Positions 16,439 through 27,157 of a stretch of 53,525 nucleotides of DNA are shown in pieces (the stretch's first letter is position 1; each line of letters begins with the position of its first letter). The DNA comes from Elusimicrobia bacterium CG_4_9_14_3_um_filter_62_55 (GTDB lineage: Bacteria; Elusimicrobiota; Elusimicrobia; UBA1565): contig PFUL01000069.1 in the NCBI GenBank assembly GCA_002790095.1, forward strand, positions 1 through 53,525, given 5' to 3'. The notes below the pieces were generated by a model. The model had not been told where the DNA came from and made no database searches. It saw nothing but the letters and a program-made list of their open reading frames with translations. A program made the translations under genes and the position numbers.

Positions 16439-19400
16439 CTATTTGCCCCCCTTCGTCCGGACCGGTTTCTTCCCGGTCCCCGGGTCCTTCTTCGTCTTTT
16501 TCGCCGCCTTGATCTCTTCGTCGGTTGCCTTTTCGTTCTCGGCCTTGAAGTGCTCTTGGAATTCTTCATCGGCGCGCATGCGCTCGATCAGGTTCGCGAT
16601 TTCCTTGACGACGACGCCCTGACGGTAGCTGCCGTTGGGGAGAATCTTGAAGAAGTCGCTCGGATCGAAGTAGAGGTCGCGAGCGGCCTGCTTGTACTCC
16701 AGGCGGACGTGGAGCTTCGCGATGCGCGGTCCCTGCGCCCAGCCGTCATGCCATAATCCGTCGTTTCCGGGTTGGGCGAATCCCGCGAGGATGGCCATCG
16801 CGAGCGTCTTGGCGTAGATGCCGCCGCCGTCGCCTTCGAAGGGCTCCTTGCCCGTGCGGTAGGCGGTTACGGAAAGGACTCGCCCGTCTTCGGTGTCATG
16901 CTTCATCAGACGCGGAAGACGCGTGAAGACCTTGTAGATTTTCCCGCCGGACTTGAAGACGAGCGTGATCAGGCTTTGGCGGTCGGTCGTGAGAGCGGCC
17001 ATGTTGTGCATGATGTCCTGAGCCGCGTCGCTGTAGTGCTCGAAGGTCCGGTCGTAGATGTTGCTAAACAGCGTCAGCGCCCGCTCGAGGTAGCCGCGGG
17101 AGCGCTCCTTCCAGCCGGGTTCAGTCATCACCGCCGCTTGCCGCTTGCTGACGAACACGCCTTCCTTTTCGGGGTTGCGCCACATTTGGCGCAGGCGCTC
17201 TTTGGCGTGCGACTTCGTCGTGTTTCGCGCCTGGCCGCGCCAGACGTTCTCGAAGAGTTCCGGCATCAGCTTATAAAGGATGGAGCCGGTGAACATCGCC
17301 ATGGGGCCGTGGTAGCGGCGGTCCTCTTCGGAGGTCGGCGCGCTTTGGTGCGCCTCGCTCTCGAAGTTACCGGCGCGGCGTTCGAGCATCGGCTCCCAGA
17401 ACTCGCTGTAGGAGCGGATTTCGCCGAGCTTCACGCCGACCTGCTTCTGTCTGCGGTCTCCCAGGACGTTGCCGAGGAAATCAAACAACTCGGCTTCGTT
17501 CTTGGCCGGGCGAAAGGTCGTGAGCTTGGGCCAGGCCTTCGACAGCTTCAACGAGCGCCTCGAGTTCCCGATGACGAGGAAGGTCTCGGGCCGTGAAAGG
17601 ATCTCCTCCCCGTGAAAGCGCTTATCGAGCGCCGCGAAGACTCGATCCAGGGAGACCCGCATCGGCTGGGACCGGACCCAGAGTCGGCGCGGATTGGAGG
17701 GATGCTTCTGGATCGTGTAGTCGAGCCCCTCCGCCTTCATCGCGGCGTTGAAGCCGCGGATCATTTTGGAGCGCAGCGCGGCGACCTCCGCTTCGGGAAC
17801 CGAGGCGGGGATCCAAAGGTTGTATTGGAACGTAGACTTGGCGTTGGGGATCGCGTCGAATTCGAGTTCTGTATCGAGATCCCCCGCGAGTTCGTTGGCC
17901 GCCGCGTCGAAGGTTTTCAGCGTTTCTTCGTTGAACGCGCGGCTGTCTTCGATGTAGGGCTTCGGGTCGGCGGCGCGCGAATGGAGCGCGACGCGGCCGC
18001 CGTTGTAGCTGACGACCATGACGGGATTGGTTTGGCTCACCTTGAGCCGCGAGAGCAGGATCGAGTCGGCCGAATCTTCTCCCGTATGCGGGCGGGCCGT
18101 CATGAAGACGACGTGGGCGCCGGCGTTGATCAGGCGCTGTACGTAGTCGACGGTCGCCTCAGAAACGGGTTTGTCGAAGATGTCCTCAAGGAAGACGACG
18201 CGCGGCGTTGCCTCGAGATCGTCCTCGATTTGCGTTCCGTCTTCGTCGATCGGTTCCGGAGTCTTGGCATTGGCCGGCCATTTGACTTCCGATTCGAGAA
18301 TCTCGATCGGAGCGGCCCCTTTGGAGGGGGACGGCCGAAGGGAAGCCGCCTCACTAAGGAAGGGGCGAAGCCGGTCTCCGGCGGCCGCGTCGGGGAAGTA
18401 GGAGGCGAACAGCTCGCGCAGCGCGCCGCCCTTCTGATCCCACTCGGTGCCGTCCCAGTCCGTGTTCGGAGCGACCCGGCTCTTTTTCTTCGTGGAGGCG
18501 ACGTGCTTGAAATCGGCCTGAGCCGACTCGATTTCGTTGATGAGCTGCAGGGCTTTCGGGCCCTGGGAAATGGAGCCGTCCGCTTCGATTTGCAGAAGCT
18601 CCTCGGGCGTGAAGTCGAAGGTGCGGGCGCGCTTGAGATATTCGACCGAGACGGTGATGCGGGCCAGCGCCGGCCCCTGAATCGAGCCGTGATGCCACTT
18701 GAGATCAAGCCCCTTGCGGCCGTAGCCGCGCAGCACCGCGAGCGCGACCGCGCGGGCCTGCGCTTCGTCGCCGTCCGTCGCAGATTCCTTGCCGAACCTG
18801 TAAATCGTCGCGTTGAGCTCGCGTCCTTGAACCGTGTCGCTCTTCATGACGCGGTCGATGGAGACGCCGAGGTTGTAGCGGCGCCCCGTAAACGGCGACC
18901 GAAGCGGCACCTGGGTGTACACCTTTCCTTCGGTCACTAGGTTTTCCCGGATGTCCAATTGCGCGGCGCGGTAATCGCCGACCTCGCGCGCCCAGAAATT
19001 CTCGGCGAAGCGCTCCGCGTGGCGAAGGTATTCGGCGTTGGCGGTCTTCCCGCCCTTGGAACCGCGATAGCGCTGGAACTTCGCGTCCCGCGACTTTCCG
19101 GCCCAGCGCATCCGCAGGGAATCCCGAAACTTTCCGAAGTTCGTGTACTTCGTTCCCGCGCGGGCCGTGTCCACGTAGAAATCGGTCATCAGGTCGTGGA
19201 GGACCTGCCAGGTGAACAGGCCGAAGCGGCCCGCGGAAGTGTTGGCGCCGCGCTTGGGCGAATTGCCGCTGCGTCCGATCACGGGACGCCAGAAGTCGAG
19301 GTACTGGCGCATGTCGCTCATCGAAACGTCGAGGGGGGCCTGTTCGGAAGGCTTCACGACGGAATCGAGCAAAGCGGCCTGGGCGTCCGGGTCGGCGGCG

Positions 19401-20761
19401 TCGAGCACGGTCGCGTCGCGGAACACCCCGGGGACCGATTCGGGGTCGGCGGTGATCGTGCGCATCAGAGGCTCTCGTTGACGGGTGTTCATCAAGACGA
19501 GCGTTTCCTGTCCTTTTTCGGAGAGGGATTCGTCGGCGAAGCGGTCGTTGAGGGCACGGTCGATGCGGCCCAGCGCGAGACGGGGCGCGAGCGCGTGAAC
19601 GATCACGGCGTTCGGGTCGTCTTGGTGGGGCTGCATGCGGTAGGGGGATTTGGAGGCGCTCATGGAGCGGTTGAACTTCGCCATGAGATCAGCGCGTTTT
19701 GCCGCGTCCTTCCCTTCGAGGTGGAAAGTGACGCTGAGAGGGTTTCCCTTCGCGGGGGAGACGGTGTAGGAGGGCGCGGAGGAAAGTTTGGAGCGGCCCG
19801 CAGCGAGGGCGGCGACTTCGGCCAAGCGCTCGATGTCGGCGGCTTCGAACGCCCCGGCTTCGCTCGCCACGGACCATTTTCCGCCGGTTTCCATAAAGGA
19901 GATGCGGGCTCCCGAGTAGCTCGCGACAAGGACCGGATTGTTCTTGGCGGGCTTGAGTTTAGAGAGAAGGATTTCGTCGATCGATCCGGCGCCGCGGTCG
20001 GGTCGGTCGGTCAACACGACGACGTGCACGCCTTCGTCGATCAACGTCTGCAGGCGGCTGAGCGTTGTTTTCGGCGCGGCGGCCGAGAAGGAGTCGTTGA
20101 TGACGACGGTCCGCGGAAGATAGGAACGGATGTCGCTGCCGTCTTTGAGCGCGTTGAAGACCACGTCTCCGAGCGCGCCGCGGCGGGCGGGAGCCGCTTT
20201 CTCGCCGCGAACGCCGTCCGCCCCGTTGAAGGCCGAACGCTTTCCTGAACCGTCGAAAACGCGTCCGAAGAACGAGGCGATCGCGCGTCCGAATCCGCCG
20301 CGCTTTTCGCGCGCGACGGCGGCGCCGAGTTCCCGCGCGCCGCTGAGCGCGGGTTTTTCTTCGCGACGAGAGGCGCTCGCCGCGTTTTGGAAAACGGGAG
20401 ACGGTGATACGCGCGCGGCGGGCGCGGCCGCGCCGAAGGCTTCGGGCGCCGACGGCGTTTTCGTCGGGGCGGCCGGGGGCAGCGCGAGCGCCGACGCGGC
20501 GGAGGCGGCCGGTCCGGAAGGAATCGCCGAGGGAGTGAGAGACGGAAGCGCCGAGGGGGAAAGAGAGATCCCGCCGGAGAGGGCGGGATCGGAGAGGGCG
20601 GGAGCGGAGAGCGTTCCAAGGGGGAGAAGCGTTCCCGCCGGGGCCGGTGCGGTGGCGTTGACCGCGCGACCCGCGGCGATCGTACGGCTAAAAACCAGCG
20701 GTGCGTCGCTGCATACCAGGGTAAAGACAAGAATTCCGGCTAGGGACTTTCGTGCGATCAT
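16439..20761 (-). CDS. Exported giant protein with two degenerate HAD + RecB-like modules
   Basis: A 1440-residue protein from ATG 20761, preceded by GAGGG. A signal peptide (SLAGILVFTLVCSDAPLVFS) and an Ala/Pro/Ser region with ISLSPSALPSLTP come first, then RVFDGSGKRSAFNGADG. Two repeats follow. Repeat 1 has a HAD-like part (TVVINDSFS near 215, VVLTDRP) and a nuclease-like part with H522 in FTWQVLHDLM, D636 in SIDRVM and IYRFGKE at 653. Repeat 2 has VVFLEDIFDKP near 854, VFMTARP, then FTGSILYKLM, RLPRLM and AYRTGKE near 1298. Aligned with DFKTG of the downstream gene, the catalytic D and K are replaced (D to I or A, K to R), and repeat 2 also lost the H and first D. I infer a scaffold or regulatory subunit for the active downstream protein. 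Confidence 0.65.
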   Translation of the reverse strand: MIARKSLAGILVFTLVCSDAPLVFSRTIAAGRAVNATAPAPAGTLLPLGTLSAPALSDPALSGGISLSPSALPSLTPSAIPSGPAASAASALALPPAAPTKTPSAPEAFGAAAPAARVSPSPVFQNAASASRREEKPALSGARELGAAVAREKRGGFGRAIASFFGRVFDGSGKRSAFNGADGVRGEKAAPARRGALGDVVFNALKDGSDIRSYLPRTVVINDSFSAAAPKTTLSRLQTLIDEGVHVVVLTDRPDRGAGSIDEILLSKLKPAKNNPVLVASYSGARISFMETGGKWSVASEAGAFEAADIERLAEVAALAAGRSKLSSAPSYTVSPAKGNPLSVTFHLEGKDAAKRADLMAKFNRSMSASKSPYRMQPHQDDPNAVIVHALAPRLALGRIDRALNDRFADESLSEKGQETLVLMNTRQREPLMRTITADPESVPGVFRDATVLDAADPDAQAALLDSVVKPSEQAPLDVSMSDMRQYLDFWRPVIGRSGNSPKRGANTSAGRFGLFTWQVLHDLMTDFYVDTARAGTKYTNFGKFRDSLRMRWAGKSRDAKFQRYRGSKGGKTANAEYLRHAERFAENFWAREVGDYRAAQLDIRENLVTEGKVYTQVPLRSPFTGRRYNLGVSIDRVMKSDTVQGRELNATIYRFGKESATDGDEAQARAVALAVLRGYGRKGLDLKWHHGSIQGPALARITVSVEYLKRARTFDFTPEELLQIEADGSISQGPKALQLINEIESAQADFKHVASTKKKSRVAPNTDWDGTEWDQKGGALRELFASYFPDAAAGDRLRPFLSEAASLRPSPSKGAAPIEILESEVKWPANAKTPEPIDEDGTQIEDDLEATPRVVFLEDIFDKPVSEATVDYVQRLINAGAHVVFMTARPHTGEDSADSILLSRLKVSQTNPVMVVSYNGGRVALHSRAADPKPYIEDSRAFNEETLKTFDAAANELAGDLDTELEFDAIPNAKSTFQYNLWIPASVPEAEVAALRSKMIRGFNAAMKAEGLDYTIQKHPSNPRRLWVRSQPMRVSLDRVFAALDKRFHGEEILSRPETFLVIGNSRRSLKLSKAWPKLTTFRPAKNEAELFDFLGNVLGDRRQKQVGVKLGEIRSYSEFWEPMLERRAGNFESEAHQSAPTSEEDRRYHGPMAMFTGSILYKLMPELFENVWRGQARNTTKSHAKERLRQMWRNPEKEGVFVSKRQAAVMTEPGWKERSRGYLERALTLFSNIYDRTFEHYSDAAQDIMHNMAALTTDRQSLITLVFKSGGKIYKVFTRLPRLMKHDTEDGRVLSVTAYRTGKEPFEGDGGGIYAKTLAMAILAGFAQPGNDGLWHDGWAQGPRIAKLHVRLEYKQAARDLYFDPSDFFKILPNGSYRQGVVVKEIANLIERMRADEEFQEHFKAENEKATDEEIKAAKKTKKDPGTGKKPVRTKGGK

Positions 20762-20836
20762 GTTTCCCTCGGTTAACTCGGCTTGGGTGTCGCTTCTTGC
20801 GGCAACGGCGAACGCTTCTTTCCGACCTCTGTTTGA

Positions 20837-20870
20837 ATTGTAGCGGAGCCTCCGGTACGTCCTATGGGCC
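20837..20870 (-). promoter_or_regulatory. Promoter-like element GGCCCAT-N21-TACAAT
   Basis: On the minus strand GGCCCAT (20864-20870) is followed after 21 nt by TACAAT (20837-20842), which would give a leader of about 70 nt before ATG 20761. The 21-nt spacer contains a GGAG/CTCC dyad. Spacing and both boxes match the elements at 11602-11635 and 34592-34625. Confidence 0.5.
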
Positions 20871-21089
20871 GAACAGGAAGAACGCCCAAATTAAAGGACC
20901 CAGCGATTGTTGGGCCCCCCGGCCCAATGCGACAAAATGCAATAAGGGCTGATGAAATTCGAGGATAGGGCGCGGCGTCCCGGAGGGACCGAAGGACCCT
21001 TTTTATTGACGCGGCTCAATGATTGAGGCGAAGTTAACCGTCTCGCTGTATTAAGGAAGGCCTTTCGTCTTGAATATTTAACAAAGTTG

Positions 21090-21119
21090 TACAATACTGG
21101 AGGAAGCGCATGCGCTTCC
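21090..21119 (+). promoter_or_regulatory. clpC promoter -10 box and palindromic operator candidate
   Basis: TACAAT at 21090-21095 is a likely -10 box. The -35 region is imperfect (TTGAAT lies 14 nt upstream). The predicted start of transcription falls on a perfect 18-bp palindrome at 21102-21119, half-site GGAAGCGCA. This is neither a CIRCE element nor a CtsR box, so if it is an operator for the clpC unit it belongs to another regulator. Confidence 0.45.
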
Positions 21120-21172
21120 CTCGAGCATTCGGGCAGGTGATTTACTACGCATCCAAATAGAGGGAGTATCCT

Positions 21173-23644
<2,472 letters not shown>

Positions 23645-24774
23645 CCCCCGCACTCAGCCGAGGCTGAGACGGCGCATTCAGGATCGCGTCGTCTCGGCCT
23701 TGAGCTGGGTCCCGTCCGAACGCTTCCAGTTTCCCCTCATCCTGCTGCTCGTCGCGGCCCCGTTTCTCTACATGCTCACGGCGCCGGGCGGTGTGCTGTC
23801 CGACCGCTTTGTCGAACGATTCGAGCAATCGGGCGAGGCGGAGGCTCCCGCCGCGGGCGATGGAACCTTCGTCGATTCGCGGCATTACCGTTCTAGCGAT
23901 GAAGACAGGGCGATGCGCCCGGTTTTCGAGAACATGAGCGCCGAGATCGAAAAGGCCGCGCGCGCGTATCCCGCGCGGGTGGCGATTCTCATCAAGGATT
24001 TAAACAGGGGTTATACCTACGCCTATCATGCCGATGATCTGTTTCCCTCCGCGAGCCTTATCAAGGTTCCGATCATGGTCGGGGTCTTTGACAAGATCCA
24101 TCGCGGACGATTGTCTTTGCAGAGCAATCTGAAGCTCCGCCGCAGCACGCGCATGGGAGGTTCCGGCCGGTTGAAGTGGCAGCGTGACGGCACGCGCTTC
24201 ACCGTCCGGCAGCTGCTTGAACAGATGATGCAGCGCTCGGACAACACGGCGATGCTGCTCTTGATCGACGAGGTCGGGATGGGGTTTCTTCAAAACTTTT
24301 TCCCCACAATGGGCCTGGTCTACACCGAAATTTATCCCGAGGGACTTCGCTTGACCAGCGGCCGCGTGCGCTACGAAAACTACACGACGGCCCATGAAAT
24401 GGCGATGCTGTTAGAGAAGGCCTACAAGGGGAAACTGGTCAACAGCTTCGCGAGCGAATTGATGCTCGACATCATGAAGGGCAAGAAAGGGAAGACGCGT
24501 TTGGCGAAGCATCTTCCGGTCGGGTGGGAGATCGCCCACAAGACGGGGCTGCTGCGCCGCGTATGTCACGACGTGGGCGTCGTCTATTCCCCCAACGGAG
24601 ACTACGTCGTCGCGGTGCTGACCGGCCGCAATCCGACCTACGGGCGCGCGAAGGAATTCATAACGGAGATCGGAGATATCACGTATAAGCATTACCGCGG
24701 CGATTTCGGTTTCGTCGCGCGGGCCGGAGATTCTAAAAAATCCGCACACTGATTGTTTTAGGCGCAACGACACC

Positions 24775-25284
24775 ATGAGACGCTTGCTTTTCGTTCTGCC
24801 GCTCCTCGCGCTTCTCGCGTCCCTTTCGGACGCGGGGGTTGCGCTGCAGCGCTACCTCGAAAGTCTGAAGCTCGGCGATACCCTTAAGGAAGTCGAGATC
24901 GTATACCCTCCGAGGCGTAACTGGGGGAGCTACCGGGACCCGCGCGGCAACCTCCGCCGCGTTTTGCTTGACCGCTCCCAGGCCAAGTACTTCCCGGTCG
25001 ACGCTGAGAACCTGAGACTCGGGTTTAGCGGAGAGCGGCTCGCCCACATTCAAGTGATCTACACCCGGGAGGCCTCAAAAAAGAAGCCGCTCGGGAATCT
25101 TGTCGTCGATCTCTCATTAATTTACGGGGAGCCGCGGCGTATCGACGAGACCTATTTCTGGTGGGACAACGACACGGTGATTGCCGTATCCGATGCGATG
25201 CTCGCGTCCCCCGACGGCAGGGGCAGCGAACTGCGCACCAGCCTCGAGCTCATGGACTATGAGCTCTTCGAACCCCTGCGTTGA
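24775..25284 (+). CDS. Small secreted protein of unknown function
   Basis: A 169-residue protein with a signal peptide (LLFVLPLLALLASLSDAG) and a compact mature domain with alternating charged and hydrophobic strands (VIYTREASKKKPLGNLVVDLSLIYGEPRRIDETYFWWDNDTVIAVS). The pattern LGDTLKEVEIVYPP followed by IYGEP and YFWWDNDT recalls small periplasmic proteins that start with a weak repeat of the BamE or SmpA type, but I would not assign a family. It lies 22 nt after the beta-lactamase-fold gene and its TGA overlaps the next ATG (TGATG), so the three genes are probably one transcript. Confidence 0.75.
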   Translation: MRRLLFVLPLLALLASLSDAGVALQRYLESLKLGDTLKEVEIVYPPRRNWGSYRDPRGNLRRVLLDRSQAKYFPVDAENLRLGFSGERLAHIQVIYTREASKKKPLGNLVVDLSLIYGEPRRIDETYFWWDNDTVIAVSDAMLASPDGRGSELRTSLELMDYELFEPLR

Positions 25285-26375
25285 TGTCCGGCGACGGCGA
25301 GTTTGTCGAGTCCGGATCGTTTCGCGTCGACCGCAAGCGGGCGCTTTCCAAGCTCGAACGCTACAAGCTTCCCGATCTGGAACTGGGATTCTATTTTTGG
25401 ATTCGCGCCGCGCGCGCGGCTGGGGTCAAGCGCTTCGAGGCGTCGCATTCGGCGCGGACGCTGGACATTCGATTCGACGGGAAGCCGTTTAAAGGCGGGG
25501 AGCTCTCCGATCCGTACGGGGGACTGTTCGACGGGGGAGACCCGCGCCGCAAGCATTTAGGGCTCGGGCTTCTGTGGCTGCTGCGCGCCGGCGCGGCGGC
25601 GGTTTCCGTGAGCTCGGGAGGCTTGCGCTTGTCCGTCGATTCTCTGGAACGCGATCGTCTCGAGCGCGACCCCGCGGGACCCAAGGAGACGGTCGTTTCC
25701 GCGCGTTGGACTGGGCTGCTCCGCTCCTTTCAGGGCTCCCCGTGGAGGCTTTCCGCGGGGACCGTCGCGGGCCGGTGTCCGCTGCCGGGCATGACGATCG
25801 TCGTGGCCGGAAAGGAGGCGAAGCCGGATCCGTTCCACCGCGGCGAATGGGTTCATGAATTCAAGAGCGGCGCCGTTCGCGGCGTGATGAGTCCGCCGAA
25901 CGGTTCGGAGCCCGAGAGCTGGGTGACGCACTCGGTGCTCGGCGTCCGGGCGGACGACTCGCGCTACAAGCCGCGCACCATGCCGTGCTTCGCGTTTGCC
26001 GACAGCCCCGCGCTGCGCTTGGACGCCTCCGAATTCAAGGTGGTCAAAAACGAGGCGTTGGATGAACTGCACGAGCGGGTCGCGCGGGAAGAGAAGAATC
26101 TTCTGGAGAAGATGCTGCGGTTCGTTGAGCATGGAAATTGGGTAGAGGAATTTCGGGACGGTCTGATGGGGGCGTGCTGGCTGCTGCTGAAGAATCCTAA
26201 GACGGATTCCCGGGACCCGCTGCTCAAGCGCTTGTGGCGGGCGCCGCTGGCGCGCGACGAGCGCGGGAATCCGCATTCCCTGCTGAAGGCGCTCGAGAAC
26301 CCCGAGGCCGCTTTCTTCTCTTCCGAAAGGGACCGGAGAAAGTTCCGTGCGCTGGCTGCCCGCCGGCTTCCTTGA
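25284..26375 (+). CDS. Uncharacterised protein, possibly with a degenerate GHKL-like N-terminal fold
   Basis: About 363 residues from ATG 25284, whose A is the last base of the preceding stop. I do not recognise the family. There is no signal peptide or membrane segment. The first 120 residues (FYFWIRAARAAGVKRFEASHSARTLDIRFDG, then GLFDGG and KHLGLGLLWLLRAGAAAVSVSSGG) loosely resemble the order of elements in GHKL/HSP90-type ATP-binding domains. The canonical Asn and the Asp of the G1 box are not evident, so this is weak. The C-terminal part is helical and charged. It ends the clpC run, and a pseudogene follows 34 nt downstream. Confidence 0.7.
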   Translation: MSGDGEFVESGSFRVDRKRALSKLERYKLPDLELGFYFWIRAARAAGVKRFEASHSARTLDIRFDGKPFKGGELSDPYGGLFDGGDPRRKHLGLGLLWLLRAGAAAVSVSSGGLRLSVDSLERDRLERDPAGPKETVVSARWTGLLRSFQGSPWRLSAGTVAGRCPLPGMTIVVAGKEAKPDPFHRGEWVHEFKSGAVRGVMSPPNGSEPESWVTHSVLGVRADDSRYKPRTMPCFAFADSPALRLDASEFKVVKNEALDELHERVAREEKNLLEKMLRFVEHGNWVEEFRDGLMGACWLLLKNPKTDSRDPLLKRLWRAPLARDERGNPHSLLKALENPEAAFFSSERDRRKFRALAARRLP

Positions 26376-26408
26376 CGCCTTTTAAGCCCTCGGCTATGTA
26401 AGGAGAAT

Positions 26409-27004
26409 ATGTCCCAGCCGCCGGAAGAAAAACCGCGCGACGAAACCCTCGTCCAGCCCTAAGAGGCCCAGGAAGGCTCTAAAAAGATTTCGGTCCCCTC
26501 CGGCGTGGAGCAGCACACTTCCGTTCCGAAGATTCCCGGCTATGTGCTGACCCACCCGCTGGGCCAGGGAGCCTTCGCCGAGGTGTGGAAGGGTTGGCAG
26601 GTACGCACCCGCAAGTGGGTCGCGGAGAAGGTCTTCACCCAGCGCCAAGGCGTCAACTGGCTGTTTCTGCAGCGCGAGCTCGAGCGGCTGATCCGTCTCG
26701 ACCGGTTTCGGCGGAAGTTCTCGCCTCGATGCGTGAGGAATTGTGGGGAGAGGACTTTGAGAAATCGACGCCCGGCACGGGGTCGGAAGATAAAAATTTG
26801 GATTTTTTGTGCGCGGAGGTCGCTGCGGCATTTTCGATCCCCATAGAATTGATTCGAAGCGCGTCGCGAAAACGAGGGCTAAGCCCGATGCGCAGGGTTT
26901 TTATAAAGACCGCGCGTGATGCTGGATTCTCTTTTGTTTCTATTGCACAATTTCTGGGCCGGACGCCCGGCGCTATTGCGAATCTAATGGAGCGGGGCCA
27001 ATAA
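26409..27004 (+). pseudogene. Ser/Thr protein kinase fragment joined to a transposase C-terminus
   Basis: The frame begins MSQPPEEKPRDETLVQP at 26409 and hits an in-frame TAA at 26460-26462. It stays open beyond into GYVLTHPLGQGAFAEVWKGW and VAEKVF, the P-loop and lysine motif of an Hanks-type Ser/Thr kinase. Kinase homology stops near 26705, after only about 75 residues. In another frame a different protein end runs to 27004: SMREELWGEDF, SIPIELIRSASRKRG, MRRVFIKTARDAGFSFVSIAQFLGRTPGAIANL. This resembles the helical DnaA-like C-terminus of REP-associated Y1 transposases. I infer that a mobile element inserted into a kinase gene and both decayed. Neither part has a complete catalytic domain. 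Confidence 0.6.
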
Positions 27005-27031
27005 GAAAATAAGTATGGACCAGGTCCCTAC

Positions 27032-27060
27032 TTGACAACTGAACAAATGTTCAGTATAGT
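27032..27060 (+). promoter_or_regulatory. recA promoter
   Basis: TTGACA (27032-27037) and TATAGT (27055-27060) are separated by 17 nt, a near-consensus sigma70-type promoter about 100 nt before recA. The whole spacer after its first base is occupied by an SOS box (27039-27054). Confidence 0.85.
27039..27054. promoter_or_regulatory. LexA (SOS) box inside the recA promoter
   Basis: CTGAACAAATGTTCAG is a perfect inverted repeat with the GAAC-N4-GTTC core known from the Gram-positive-type LexA operator, not the CTGT-N8-ACAG form of gammaproteobacteria. It fills the spacer between -35 and -10, so bound LexA would exclude RNA polymerase. No lexA gene lies in the window. Confidence 0.85.
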
Positions 27061-27157
27061 TGTATCCTCGGGGCACTAAACCGGGGGGTCATTCGTAAGT
27101 AAGGGGAATGACCTTCAGGACGCCGAGAAAGGGGTCCGCGAGGAGGAGACTAACTCA

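Larger units (their letters stand above)
20762..21172. other. Divergent intergenic region between nuclease operon and clpC
   Basis: This 411-base gap holds regulatory DNA and no convincing gene. On the minus strand it carries the GGCCCAT-N21-TACAAT element (20837-20870) and further GGGCC boxes around 20916-20936. On the plus strand it has a 6-bp inverted repeat at 21015-21027, a TACAAT -10 candidate at 21090-21095 and a perfect 18-bp palindrome at 21102-21119 just before clpC. A short minus-strand frame at 20891-21094 has no recognisable features. Confidence 0.5.

Noticed and set aside
17612-18940. Plus-strand frame of 442 codons opposite the 16439-20761 gene
   Set aside because: No start signal or domain. 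Explained by codon bias of the real minus-strand gene.
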